NCBI GenBank assembly: GCA_023460235.1
Contig: JAEWRE010000016.1
Location: 69,857 to 133,856, forward strand
Direction of reading: 5' to 3'
Length of the DNA: 64,000 bases
Origin: Bacillota bacterium
GTDB lineage: Bacteria > Bacillota > Clostridia > TANB77 > CAG-465
Shown here piece by piece: positions 33,390 to 42,939 of the stretch. The notes below the pieces were generated by a model. The model worked only from the letters and a program-made list of their open reading frames with translations, had not been told where the DNA came from and did no database searches. A program made the translations under genes and the position numbers. Within the stretch, counting starts at the first letter, position 1, and every line of letters starts with the position of its first letter.

Positions 33390-34772
33390 ATGAATAATTA
33401 TAAAATTGTTAAAGATATAAATCCTAATATCTATAGAGGATATGATATACGTGCAATATATGGACAAGACTTAAATGAAGATATAGTATATACTATTGGT
33501 CTTTCATATGGGACATATATCAAAAAGAAAGGATACACAAGATGCGTTGTAGGACATGATAATAGATTATCATCAGTTCCACTTTCTGAAGCATTGCTTA
33601 CAGGTATTACTTCTACAGGAGTAGATGTTGAATTCTTAGGATTAGTTACTACACCAATGTACTACTTTGCACAATTAAATTTAAATGATGGTGTAAATAT
33701 TATGCCTGGTATAATGATAACAGCAAGTCACAATCCAAAAGAATATAATGGACTTAAAATGTCTTTTGACGATTTTGGAAACGCATGTGGACAAATGATT
33801 CAAGATTTTAGAATTTTTACTGAAGCTTGTGAATTTGATGCAGGACAAGGTACAATAAAAAATGTTGATATAAGACAAGGATATTTGGATTTAATAAAAG
33901 GTTCAATTAAAATTGGTAATAGAAAAATAAAAGCAGTTATAGATGCAGGTAATGGAACTTCTTCTATAATAATTGAAGATATATTTAAAATGATGGGAAT
34001 AGAATATGTTCCAATTTTCTGTGATTCAGATCCTGATTTTCCAAATCATCATCCAGATCCAAGTGAAGAAGAAAATAATAGATTTTTAAAACAAGCTGTT
34101 ATTGAAAACAAAGCAGACCTTGGAATTGGTATAGATGGTGATGGAGATAGAGTTGGTATCATAGATGAAAAAGGAAATATGATATATATCGATTTCTATG
34201 CAATAATAATATGGCGTGATATAATGAATAAAATATCAAATAAAAGTGCTTTATTTGATGTTAAATGTTCAAAATCGCTAAAGGATGAAGTTATAAAACT
34301 TGGTGGGACTCCAGTATGTTATAGAACTGGTAACTCATATATGAAGGCTAAAATGAGAGAAGGAGATTTTGCTTTTGGAAGTGAACTTTCAGGACATGTT
34401 TTCTTTAGAGATAAATGGCCAAATATTGATGATGGTATTTATGCTGGATTAAGATTAATTGAAATATTATCTAATACAGATAAAACAGTAAGCGAATTAC
34501 TTGAAGGAATAAATAAATATTATTCAACACCAGAGATTAAAATAGTATCTACTGATGATGAAAAGTTTCAAGTTATTGAAAAAGTAAAAGAATACTGTAT
34601 AGAAAAGGGATACCAAGTAAATGATATTGATGGAGTTAGAGCAGAATTTAATAATGGTTGGGCTCTTGTTAGAGCTTCAAATACTGGTCCAAATATCACA
34701 GCTAGATTTGAAGGTATTACTTTAGAAGATATGGAAAAAATAAAAGATGAATTTATGGGACTTTTAAAATAA
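33390..34772 (+). CDS. manB: Phosphomannomutase/phosphoglucomutase
   Basis: 460-residue alpha-D-phosphohexomutase. All four active-site elements are visible: catalytic serine loop I-T-A-S-H-N-P, metal loop G-I-D-G-D-G-D-R, sugar loop G-S-E-L-S-G-H, and the phosphate-binding R-x-S-N-T-G-P-N near the C-terminus. It provides glucose-1-P (for dTDP-glucose) or mannose-1-P. The symbol follows common usage; substrate preference between Glc and Man is not certain. It precedes the rfb genes by 35 bases, so glucose-1-P for RfbA is the natural product in this context. A -10 TATAAT lies at 33364 with a poor -35. Confidence 0.93.
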   Translation: MNNYKIVKDINPNIYRGYDIRAIYGQDLNEDIVYTIGLSYGTYIKKKGYTRCVVGHDNRLSSVPLSEALLTGITSTGVDVEFLGLVTTPMYYFAQLNLNDGVNIMPGIMITASHNPKEYNGLKMSFDDFGNACGQMIQDFRIFTEACEFDAGQGTIKNVDIRQGYLDLIKGSIKIGNRKIKAVIDAGNGTSSIIIEDIFKMMGIEYVPIFCDSDPDFPNHHPDPSEEENNRFLKQAVIENKADLGIGIDGDGDRVGIIDEKGNMIYIDFYAIIIWRDIMNKISNKSALFDVKCSKSLKDEVIKLGGTPVCYRTGNSYMKAKMREGDFAFGSELSGHVFFRDKWPNIDDGIYAGLRLIEILSNTDKTVSELLEGINKYYSTPEIKIVSTDDEKFQVIEKVKEYCIEKGYQVNDIDGVRAEFNNGWALVRASNTGPNITARFEGITLEDMEKIKDEFMGLLK

Positions 34773-34807
34773 TTAATTATAGTTATTATATATAAGGAGA
34801 TGTAAAA

Positions 34808-35659
34808 ATGAAGAAAGTACTATTATTAGGTCAAGATGGAATGCTAGGTGGAGAACTTACAAAAAGACTTGAGAATAATCCAAATTATGAAGTTAGTTAT
34901 ACTACTATATCAACACTAGATATATGTAATAAAGATGCAGTTATACAAAAAGTAAAAGAGGAAAATCCATATTTTTTAATTAACTGTGCTGCATATACAA
35001 ATGTTGATGGATGTGAAACTAATTTTGAACTTGCAAATGCTGTAAATGGGAAAGCTGTTGAAAATATAGCTGAAGCTGCTAACGTAGTAGGAGCAACTTT
35101 AATTCATATAAGTACAGATTATGTTTTTGATGGAGAACTTCCAACTAATCAAATTTATAAAGAAGATATGCAAACAGGTCCAGTAAGTGCATATGGAAAA
35201 ACTAAATTACTTGGTGAACAAAATGCTGCAAAAGCAGATAAATATTATATTTTAAGAACTGCATGGTTATATGGTCAAGGTAAAAACTTTGTTAGAACTA
35301 TGTTGAAACTTGCAAGTGAAAGAGATACTATTAGTGTTGTAGCAGACCAACATGGAAGTCCAACTTCAACTACTACTTTATGTGGAATCATAGAACAAAT
35401 TCTTGAAAAAGAACCAGAATATGGTATATATCATTCAACAAATGAAGGATTTACAACATGGTATGAATTTGCTAAAACTATATTTGAAGTTAGTAATGTA
35501 AGTGTAAATGTTATTCCTGTATCTTCAGATGAATTTCCTACACCTACAAAGAGACCACATAATAGCATGCTATCAAAAGATAAACTACATGGTATAGGTA
35601 TTTTTCCTAAAGACTATGTAGAAGCATTAAAAGATTATTTAAAGGAGGAAATTAAATAA
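34808..35659 (+). CDS. rfbD: dTDP-4-dehydrorhamnose reductase
   Basis: 283-residue SDR enzyme for the last step to dTDP-L-rhamnose. The NADPH site G-Q-D-G-M-L-G-G (residues 8-15), the N-C-A-A-Y-T-N-V-D loop, S-T-D-Y-V-F-D-G and the catalytic Y-G-K-T-K are present. Its TAA overlaps the ATG of rfbA (TAATG). In this organism the order is reductase first, then A, C, B. Confidence 0.96.
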   Translation: MKKVLLLGQDGMLGGELTKRLENNPNYEVSYTTISTLDICNKDAVIQKVKEENPYFLINCAAYTNVDGCETNFELANAVNGKAVENIAEAANVVGATLIHISTDYVFDGELPTNQIYKEDMQTGPVSAYGKTKLLGEQNAAKADKYYILRTAWLYGQGKNFVRTMLKLASERDTISVVADQHGSPTSTTTLCGIIEQILEKEPEYGIYHSTNEGFTTWYEFAKTIFEVSNVSVNVIPVSSDEFPTPTKRPHNSMLSKDKLHGIGIFPKDYVEALKDYLKEEIK

Positions 35660-36528
35660 TGAAAGGTATTATTTTAGCAGGTGGTAGCGGTACTCGATTA
35701 TATCCAATTACCCTTGCAATTTCAAAACAATTATTACCAGTATATGATAAGCCAATGATTTATTATCCACTATCAACTTTGATGCAAGCAGGAATAAATG
35801 AAGTTTTAATTATATCTACGCCAATACATATAGGTATGTTTGAATTTTTACTTGGTGATGGTTCAAAACTTGGAATGAAAATTTCATATAAAATTCAAGA
35901 AAAACCAGTAGGACTTGCAGATGCCTTTAGATTAGGTGCAGATTTTATAGGTAATGATACAGTATCTTTAATATTAGGAGATAACATGATATATGGACCT
36001 GGACTTGAAGCAATGCTAAGAGAAGCTAGTAACCTTAAAGAAGGTGGAGTAATATTTGGATATGAAGTTTCTGATCCAACATCTTATGGTGTTGTTGAAA
36101 TGGATAAGAATGGTAATGCAATATCTATTGAAGAAAAACCTTTAGCTCCAAAATCAAATTTAGCTGTTCCAGGACTTTATTTCTATGATAATTCTGTAGT
36201 AGAAATTGCTAACACAATAGAGCCTAGCCCAAGAGGTGAGCTTGAAATTACAGATGTAAATAGAGTATATATGGAAAGAGGAAATCTTAAAGTTCTAACT
36301 TTAGGTAGAGGATTTGCTTGGTTTGATACTGGAACACCAGATAGATTAAACGATGCATCAGATTTTGTAAAAGCAATAGAACTTAGACAAGGTATACAAA
36401 TTGCTTGTCTTGAAGAAATTGCATATACAAATGGTTGGATAAATAAAGAACAAGCTTTAGAACTTGCTAAAGAATTTTCTAAAACAGAATATGGTAAATA
36501 TATTAAGAAAATAGTAGGTGAAAACTAA
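35659..36528 (+). CDS. rfbA: Glucose-1-phosphate thymidylyltransferase
   Basis: 289 residues. It makes dTDP-glucose from dTTP and glucose-1-P. The nucleotidyltransferase signature G-G-S-G-T-R-L-Y-P-I-T is at the N-terminus, followed by S-K-Q-L-L-P-V-Y-D-K-P-M and later G-D-N-M-I-Y-G and E-E-K-P. It is translationally coupled to rfbD by TAATG overlap. Confidence 0.97.
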   Translation: MKGIILAGGSGTRLYPITLAISKQLLPVYDKPMIYYPLSTLMQAGINEVLIISTPIHIGMFEFLLGDGSKLGMKISYKIQEKPVGLADAFRLGADFIGNDTVSLILGDNMIYGPGLEAMLREASNLKEGGVIFGYEVSDPTSYGVVEMDKNGNAISIEEKPLAPKSNLAVPGLYFYDNSVVEIANTIEPSPRGELEITDVNRVYMERGNLKVLTLGRGFAWFDTGTPDRLNDASDFVKAIELRQGIQIACLEEIAYTNGWINKEQALELAKEFSKTEYGKYIKKIVGEN

Positions 36529-37098
36529 ATGGGGAAATTTAAAAGAATAGATACTTCTATAGAGGGAGTTTGCATAATAGAACCAACTGTATTTGGAGAT
36601 GCTAGAGGATACTTTGTTGAAACATATAATGAAGTGGATTTTAATGAGATTGGAATATATAATAGATTTGTTCAAGATAATCAATCAAAATCTAAAAAAG
36701 GCGTTATAAGAGGATTACATTTTCAAAAAGAAAACACACAAGCTAAACTAGTAAGAGTATTAAAAGGTGAAGTGTTTGATGTATGTGTGGATTTAAGACC
36801 AGGCAGTAAAACATATGGTAAATGGGAAGGAGTAATCCTTTCAGAAGAAAATAAAAAAATGTTCATGGTACCAAAGGGATTTGCACATGGATATCTTGTA
36901 ACATCTGATGAAGCTATATTTGCATATAAAATAGATGATATATACAACAAAGAAGCAGAAGGCGGACTTATATGGAATGATCCACAAGTAGGAATAGAAT
37001 GGCCTAAAGTAGATACAGAACTTTTATTTTCTGAAAAAGATACTAAACATCCATCTTTACAAGAACTTAAAAATACAGATTTATTTAAAAATCTATAA
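36529..37098 (+). CDS. rfbC: dTDP-4-dehydrorhamnose 3,5-epimerase
   Basis: 189-residue cupin-fold epimerase. G-V-I-R-G-L-H-F-Q (catalytic His), the D-V-C-V-D-L-R-P-G-S-K-T-Y-G-K-W strand region and F-M-V-P-K-G-F-A-H-G-Y are all present. It starts immediately after the rfbA stop codon, with the SD (AGGTGAAAAC) inside the end of rfbA. Confidence 0.96.
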   Translation: MGKFKRIDTSIEGVCIIEPTVFGDARGYFVETYNEVDFNEIGIYNRFVQDNQSKSKKGVIRGLHFQKENTQAKLVRVLKGEVFDVCVDLRPGSKTYGKWEGVILSEENKKMFMVPKGFAHGYLVTSDEAIFAYKIDDIYNKEAEGGLIWNDPQVGIEWPKVDTELLFSEKDTKHPSLQELKNTDLFKNL

Positions 37099-37137
37099 TA
37101 TCTTATAGCATTATTATAATTTTATTGGAGGAAAAAT

Positions 37138-38100
37138 ATGAAAAATATATTAGTAACCGGAGCTGCTGGCTTTATAGGTTCAAATTATATAAATTATATG
37201 ACAAAAACTTATGGAGATAAGTATACATATGTAGTGTATGATAAATTAACTTATGCTGCTAATATGGAAAATCTAAAAGAATCAGAAGGAAAATATATTT
37301 TTGTAAAGGGAGATATTTGTAATTTAGAGCAAAATCTTGAAACTTTAAAAAAATATGGAATTGATGCTGTTGTTCATTTTGCTGCAGAATCACATGTTGA
37401 TAATAGTATAAAAAGACCTCTTACATTTACTGAAAATAATGTACTTGGAACTAATGCACTTATCGAAGCGTGTAGACAAGTATGGGGAGAAGGAAGTTCA
37501 AATAGATTTGTACATGTTTCAACTGATGAAGTTTATGGAACTTTAACAGATGGCGATGAAATGTTCGTTGAAACTCTACCACTTGCTCCAAACAGTCCAT
37601 ATTCAGCTTCAAAAGCTGGTTCAGATCTTGTAGTTAGAGCTTATGGCGAAACATTTAATATGAATGTTTGTATTACTAGATGTTCAAATAATTATGGACC
37701 AAACCAACATGAAGAAAAATTGATTCCACTTATGATTAAGAAAGTTAAAAATAATGAAAAATTACCAGTATATGGTACTGGTAAAAATATTCGTGATTGG
37801 TTATATGTTGAAGATCATTGTATAGCTATTGATACAGTTTTACACAAAGGTGTAAAAGGTGAAATATACAATGTTGGTGGAAATAACGAAAAAACAAACT
37901 TAGAAATTGTAAAAACAATTTTAAAAGAACTCGGAAAATCTGAAGATTTAATTACATATGTTGAAGACAGAAAAGGTCATGATTATAGATATGCTATAAA
38001 TTCTTCAAAAATAAAAAGGGAACTTGGATGGGAACCATCAGTAACAGTTGAAGAAGGATTAAAGAAAACTATTGCATGGTATTTATCTAAAGAATATTAA
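37138..38100 (+). CDS. rfbB: dTDP-glucose 4,6-dehydratase
   Basis: 320-residue extended SDR. The NAD site G-A-A-G-F-I-G-S-N (residues 8-16), the H-F-A-A-E-S-H-V-D-N-S loop, the S-T-D-E-V-Y-G-T catalytic Thr-Asp-Glu segment, the P-Y-S-A-S-K-A-G-S-D Tyr/Lys pair and the R-D-W-L-Y-V-E-D-H motif are all visible. It completes the dTDP-L-rhamnose pathway with rfbA, rfbC and rfbD. A terminator follows. Confidence 0.97.
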   Translation: MKNILVTGAAGFIGSNYINYMTKTYGDKYTYVVYDKLTYAANMENLKESEGKYIFVKGDICNLEQNLETLKKYGIDAVVHFAAESHVDNSIKRPLTFTENNVLGTNALIEACRQVWGEGSSNRFVHVSTDEVYGTLTDGDEMFVETLPLAPNSPYSASKAGSDLVVRAYGETFNMNVCITRCSNNYGPNQHEEKLIPLMIKKVKNNEKLPVYGTGKNIRDWLYVEDHCIAIDTVLHKGVKGEIYNVGGNNEKTNLEIVKTILKELGKSEDLITYVEDRKGHDYRYAINSSKIKRELGWEPSVTVEEGLKKTIAWYLSKEY

Positions 38101-38125
38101 TATAAATTATTTATAAATAAAAAGG

Positions 38126-38159
38126 TGGTTATTTGAGTTTAATTAAATGACCATTTTTT
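38126..38159 (+). terminator. Intrinsic terminator of the rfb operon
   Basis: TGGTTATTT pairs with AAATGACCA (one G-U), 10-nt loop, T6. Confidence 0.85.
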
Positions 38160-38203
38160 ATGCATTTTATACTCTAATTTATGTATAAATATATCAAAAA
38201 GAG

Positions 38204-38232
38204 TTGAATTATTAAGGTCATAATGATATAAT
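38204..38232 (+). promoter_or_regulatory. Promoter for the ABC exporter/glycosyltransferase operon
   Basis: TTGAAT, 17-nt spacer, perfect TATAAT, 36 bases before ATG 38268. Confidence 0.75.
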
Positions 38233-38267
38233 TAGCATGTTAAAACACAAAATAAAGGGGAATAATA

Positions 38268-39059
38268 ATGGAGTTTTTTAAAACATTAATAAAAAATAGG
38301 AGATTATTTTTTCAATTAGGAAAAAATGATTTTAAAAATAGATTTGCTGGTACAAGCTTAGGGGCTATTTGGGGATTTGTTTCTCCATTTGTATTTATGT
38401 TTACTTATGTAATTGTTTTTCAATACATTTTAAAAACTGGAAGTTCAGGCAGTTATCCTTATATAGTTTGGTTTTTACCTGGAATGTCAATGTGGATGTT
38501 CTTAAATGACAGTATAATTAGTGCAAGTAATTCAATTAGAAATTATAGCTATTTGGTAAAAAAAGTAGTTTTCCCGGTAGATATTATACCTGTGATTTCT
38601 CTTACAGCTTCAAGCATAATTGGTATGTTTTTATTTATAATTTCTATTATAGTCTCAGCAGTATATGGTTATTTCTTCAATGTATTAGAATTTATATATG
38701 TTGTAATAGCAGCGTATGCTTTAATAGTATCTATTACAAGGCTTACCTCTGCAATTTCTACTTTAGTTTCAGATTTTACTCAATTACTTAGCGTTTTTAT
38801 GCAACTTTTTATGTGGCTTACACCAATAATGTGGAATTTATCAATGCTTGAAAGTCATATTACGCTTTCAAAAGCAATTAGATGTATGCCATTTACTTAT
38901 CTTATAACAGCATTTAGGGAAGTATTTGTAGGTGGTAATATAATATATCAAAATAAAGGAATATACACTATTATCTTTTGGATAATTGTTATACTATTTT
39001 ATGTTTGGGGAAATTTTGTGTTTAAGAAGAACAAGAAAGATTTTGCTGATGTATTATAG
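38268..39059 (+). CDS. ABC-2 type polysaccharide export permease (Wzm/TagG-like)
   Basis: 263 residues with six membrane segments. The N-terminal amphipathic R-N-R-x-L-F-F-Q-L-G-K-N-D-F-K-N-R-F-A-G-T-x-L-G-x-x-W region is the standard interface of Wzm/TagG permeases. With the ATPase at 40086 it would form the exporter that moves a finished lipid-linked glycan across the membrane. It lies 12 bases before a glycosyltransferase, with its ATPase one gene further on. Confidence 0.93.
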   Translation: MEFFKTLIKNRRLFFQLGKNDFKNRFAGTSLGAIWGFVSPFVFMFTYVIVFQYILKTGSSGSYPYIVWFLPGMSMWMFLNDSIISASNSIRNYSYLVKKVVFPVDIIPVISLTASSIIGMFLFIISIIVSAVYGYFFNVLEFIYVVIAAYALIVSITRLTSAISTLVSDFTQLLSVFMQLFMWLTPIMWNLSMLESHITLSKAIRCMPFTYLITAFREVFVGGNIIYQNKGIYTIIFWIIVILFYVWGNFVFKKNKKDFADVL

Positions 39060-39071
39060 AGGAGAATAAAA

Positions 39072-40058
39072 ATGGAAAAAATAGATGTGCTTCTAGCCAC
39101 ATATAATGGTGAAAAATATTTAAAAGAACAAGTAGATAGCATATTAAATCAAACTTATAAAAATATTAACTTATTAATTTCTGATGATGGCTCTAGTGAT
39201 TTGACAGTAGAAATCCTTAAAGAATATGAAGCTACTGACAGTAGAGTGAAAATATTTATACAGAAAAATAATATTGGACTAGTCAAAAATTTTGAATTTT
39301 TGCTTAGACAAGTAACATCGGAATATTATATGATGTCTGATCAAGATGATGTCTGGTTACCAGAAAAAATAGAAAAATCTATTAAGAAGTTAATGGAAGA
39401 AGATGCTGATTTAGTTTTTTGCGACTTGGAAGTAGTAGATAAAGATTTAAAGATGATATTTCCGTCTTTTTGGGAGTATTTGAAAATAGATAAAAAAATA
39501 AAAAAGTATAATGATTTTAGAATGGTTTATCTATATAATTGTGCTAATGGTTGTGCAATTTTATCTAAATCAAAATTTATAGAGCATATGTTACCTCTTC
39601 CAAATAATTCTAAATTTATGATACATGATTATTGGATTATTTTATATGTTTCTTTGCATGGTAAAATTTCATATGTTGATGAAAAACTTATAAAATATAG
39701 ACAACATGGAAATAACCAAGTTGGTACAGAAAAATTATCAACAAAGTTTTCAAAATTTGAACAAGTAAGAGAATTATTTCTAAGAGTAAAAATTGAACAC
39801 TTTGAAGACTTTGTTGCAAGAAAGGATGCCTTTTCTGATGAACAAAATGAATTCAATGAGAAAGCCTTAAATTATTTTAAAAGTTTAACTAAAAAGAAAT
39901 ATATTAATTTTAGTGGAATAAAAATTTTTCACAAATTATATAAATATGACAGACTATCTTACTACGTTATACAGTATGTTATTATGAACGTTCCACTACT
40001 TGGTAATATACTTTTTAAAATAAGATATATGATTCTAAAAATATTAGGTAAAAGATAG
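39072..40058 (+). CDS. Family 2 glycosyltransferase (rhamnosyltransferase-like)
   Basis: 328 residues. The GT-A fold opens with V-L-L-A-T-Y-N-G-E-K-Y-L-K-E-Q, then I-S-D-D-G-S-S-D and the M-M-S-D-Q-D-D-V-W segment that is typical of RgpB-type and related rhamnosyltransferases. No membrane helix precedes the C-terminal hydrophobic stretch (about 300-320). It sits between the two exporter genes. Acceptor and linkage are unknown. Confidence 0.88.
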   Translation: MEKIDVLLATYNGEKYLKEQVDSILNQTYKNINLLISDDGSSDLTVEILKEYEATDSRVKIFIQKNNIGLVKNFEFLLRQVTSEYYMMSDQDDVWLPEKIEKSIKKLMEEDADLVFCDLEVVDKDLKMIFPSFWEYLKIDKKIKKYNDFRMVYLYNCANGCAILSKSKFIEHMLPLPNNSKFMIHDYWIILYVSLHGKISYVDEKLIKYRQHGNNQVGTEKLSTKFSKFEQVRELFLRVKIEHFEDFVARKDAFSDEQNEFNEKALNYFKSLTKKKYINFSGIKIFHKLYKYDRLSYYVIQYVIMNVPLLGNILFKIRYMILKILGKR

Positions 40059-40085
40059 TTAATATAGAAAAGGAAGGTTAATTTG

Positions 40086-41417
40086 ATGGAAATGGAAGAA
40101 TCAAGAAAGCAAGATGATGTTGTTATATCAATTTCTAACTTGACAAAAGAATATAAAATGTTTGCAAGAAAAAAAGATAGATTAATAGAGACAATTTTAC
40201 CTTTTAAAAGTAGGCATGGCGTTTTTAAGGCAATGGATAACCTAAATCTTGAAGTAAAAAAAGGAGAAGTTTTAGGAGTACTTGGAAAAAACGGTGCTGG
40301 TAAATCTACACTTTTAAAAATGGTAACAGGAGTTGTGTTTCCAACAAGTGGTGAACTAAAAGTTAACGGTAAAATTAGTTCTCTACTTGAACTTGGTACT
40401 GCATTTAATCCTGAGCTAACTGGAATTGAGAATATATATCAACATGGTCAAGTAATGGGACTTACCAATGATGAAATTAAGTCTAAAGAAAAAGAAATAA
40501 TTGATTTTGCAGATATAGGAGACCATTTATTTCAACCTGTGAAGACTTATTCTTCAGGTATGTTTGCAAGACTTGCATTTGCTTGTGCTATAAATGTCGA
40601 ACCAGATATTTTGATAGTAGATGAAGTACTATCTGTTGGCGATATGTCTTTTCAGTTAAAATGTTTTAAAAAATTTGAACAATTTAAAGAAAAAGGAAAA
40701 ACAATATTATTTGTTACACATAATATTGGAGATGTATTAAGAAATTGCACTAGAACAATAATAATTGATTCTGGAAGAAAAATATTTGACGGTGATGTCA
40801 AAGAAGGAGTTGAAAAGTACAAAAAAATTATTGTTGGCCTTAGTGAAAAAGAAAGTAAGGAAGAATTACTTTCTGATGAAGAAGAAATAAGCAAAAATAG
40901 AAATTATTCTTCAAAAGCTGCTATAAGTGATAACGAAGTATGGAAAAATAATTTTATACAAAATGATAATATAATTGATTATGGAAATAAAAAAGCAGAA
41001 GTTATAGACTATGGAATCTTTGATATAAATGATAATATTTTAAATATCGTTGATAATGAAAAAGAAATAGTATTAAAATCTAAGATAAAATTCAATGTAG
41101 ATGTTACTGATCCAATCTTTACGATGACTGTAAAAGATTTCAAAGGTTTAGAAATGTGTGGAACTAATACTCTAATTGAACAAGTTGTAACAGGAAAATT
41201 TAAAAAAGGTGATGTTGCAATAGCTGAATTTAAACAGGTATTACCTTTGTTTCCAAATAAATATACGTTATCTTTTAGTTGTACTAAATTTAATGAACGT
41301 GGTGAATTAGAAGTCTTAAATAGAAAGTATGATGCTTTATTATTTGAAATACTTTCAAATAAAGGATGCGTTGGCTTAACTAAGATAGATTCAAATATAA
41401 ATATTATAAAACTATAA
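40086..41417 (+). CDS. Polysaccharide ABC exporter ATPase with C-terminal carbohydrate-binding-type domain (Wzt-like)
   Basis: 443 residues. The ATPase domain (1-260) has the Walker A G-K-N-G-A-G-K-S-T, the signature Y-S-S-G-M-F-A-R-L-A-F-A and Walker B I-L-I-V-D-E-V-L-S-V-G-D. After an acidic linker, residues about 300-443 form a beta-rich domain (V-I-D-Y-G-I-F-D-I-N onward, D-P-I-F-T-M-T-V-K-D) like the Wzt domain that recognises the chain end of the substrate. I use ATG 40086, which has AGGAAGG eight bases upstream, rather than TTG 40083. This points to export gated by a terminal cap; see the gene at 44065. Confidence 0.92.
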   Translation: MEMEESRKQDDVVISISNLTKEYKMFARKKDRLIETILPFKSRHGVFKAMDNLNLEVKKGEVLGVLGKNGAGKSTLLKMVTGVVFPTSGELKVNGKISSLLELGTAFNPELTGIENIYQHGQVMGLTNDEIKSKEKEIIDFADIGDHLFQPVKTYSSGMFARLAFACAINVEPDILIVDEVLSVGDMSFQLKCFKKFEQFKEKGKTILFVTHNIGDVLRNCTRTIIIDSGRKIFDGDVKEGVEKYKKIIVGLSEKESKEELLSDEEEISKNRNYSSKAAISDNEVWKNNFIQNDNIIDYGNKKAEVIDYGIFDINDNILNIVDNEKEIVLKSKIKFNVDVTDPIFTMTVKDFKGLEMCGTNTLIEQVVTGKFKKGDVAIAEFKQVLPLFPNKYTLSFSCTKFNERGELEVLNRKYDALLFEILSNKGCVGLTKIDSNINIIKL

Positions 41418-41515
41418 TTGGATTTTAATTTTAAAGATATTAATCTATTTAAATATAAGATTATGCATATTTTGTATAATTCACTTTAACTTTATGTTTT
41501 AAAGGAGAAATTTTA

Positions 41516-42934
41516 ATGAAAAAAAACATTTTGTATATAATTCATTCATGGATTGATTTTAGAAATGTTCAAAGAACTTCAATAGGAGGAACAACATTAC
41601 ATGCATATGATTTACTAAATAATACATTAGATAAAAATAATTACTTCATTCTATCGGTATCAGATAATAAATATATATTAACTATATATGCAAATAATAA
41701 AGTAAATGTATATAATCTTGGTATTACTTGTAAGGGTTACTTTTTTGATTACTATGATGCCGAATATAATATTATGTTAAAAAAAATAATTGGAATGCTT
41801 TCAATCGACATAGTACATATACATCATTTAAGAGGGCATGCATTAGACATATATAATGTTATTAAAGAAACAGAAGTATTTTCTATACTTACAATACATG
41901 ATTATTTTATAATTTGTCCTCAGATTAATTTACTCTATAAGAGTGATAATTATTGTACAAAAAAAACTCGATCAATAGACTGCAAAAATTGTATTAAGGT
42001 AAATAATCCACATGATCTTAAACTTAAAGAAAGAAATTTTGTAGTTAATGGTCTATTTGAAGAAATTGATAAAATAATAATTCCTAATATAAGTATTAAA
42101 GATGAAATTATGAAAACTTATGATTCATTCTCAGCAGTAACTATAGAACATGGAATTACTATACAAAAAACAGATAATGAAATAAAAATAAATAAAGATA
42201 AATTTAATGTAGCATTTGTAGGGGTTTTAGAAATCTTAAAAGGAAGTCAACTTGCGAAAGAATTAGTAAATGTTACAAATTCTGATGAAAATATTGTTTA
42301 TCACTTTTTTGGAACAACAAGCATAGAAGAACTAAAGATTAATAAACATAACTACTTTTATCATGGGGAATATATGAGGCAAGATTTACCAATGCTTTTA
42401 AAAGAATATGAAATTAATTTAGTTTGTTTACTCACAAAGTGTCCTGAAACATATTGCTATACTCTATCTGAGGTAATATATTCTGGAGTTCCAGTACTTG
42501 GAATTGATCTTGGAGCAATAGGTGAAAGAATAAAAAGGCTAGGATGTGGATGGACTATAAATCATAAAGCTACCGCAAATAATTTATTAAATAAAATAAA
42601 TCAAATCAAAAATAATGAAAGCCAATATTATGAGGTCTTAGGAAAAATAAAAAAAATAGTTTTAGATGATGTCTATGAAATGGTAAGGAAAACAGTTGAT
42701 ATTTATGATTTATCAAATAATAGTACGAAAAAAATTATATTCAAATATGGTAAGCTTATTAGAAAGAACTTTAAATATTCTGTTGAAGTAAAAGAAGAAA
42801 CTAAAATTAAAAAAATTATTAAAAGACTGAATAAGTACAAAAATAAAGTAATTTATCTAATTAAGAGACCTATATATTTGTTTTATATATTTACAAAGAA
42901 AATAATTAAGAAAATTATAAAAATGGAAGGATGA
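41516..42934 (+). CDS. Family 4 (GT-B) glycosyltransferase
   Basis: 472 residues. The N-terminal domain has G-G-T-T-L-H-A-Y-D-L and I-D-I-V-H-I-H-H, and a Cys cluster (C-P, C-T, C-K-N-C) often seen in this group. The C-terminal domain has V-A-F-V-G-V-L and the nucleotide-sugar E-V-I-Y-S-G-V-P-V-L-G. The last 60 residues are very basic (Lys/Ile), probably binding the membrane surface. The first 98 bases upstream hold no promoter I can define. Donor unknown. Confidence 0.85.
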   Translation: MKKNILYIIHSWIDFRNVQRTSIGGTTLHAYDLLNNTLDKNNYFILSVSDNKYILTIYANNKVNVYNLGITCKGYFFDYYDAEYNIMLKKIIGMLSIDIVHIHHLRGHALDIYNVIKETEVFSILTIHDYFIICPQINLLYKSDNYCTKKTRSIDCKNCIKVNNPHDLKLKERNFVVNGLFEEIDKIIIPNISIKDEIMKTYDSFSAVTIEHGITIQKTDNEIKINKDKFNVAFVGVLEILKGSQLAKELVNVTNSDENIVYHFFGTTSIEELKINKHNYFYHGEYMRQDLPMLLKEYEINLVCLLTKCPETYCYTLSEVIYSGVPVLGIDLGAIGERIKRLGCGWTINHKATANNLLNKINQIKNNESQYYEVLGKIKKIVLDDVYEMVRKTVDIYDLSNNSTKKIIFKYGKLIRKNFKYSVEVKEETKIKKIIKRLNKYKNKVIYLIKRPIYLFYIFTKKIIKKIIKMEG

Positions 42935-42939
42935 AAGAA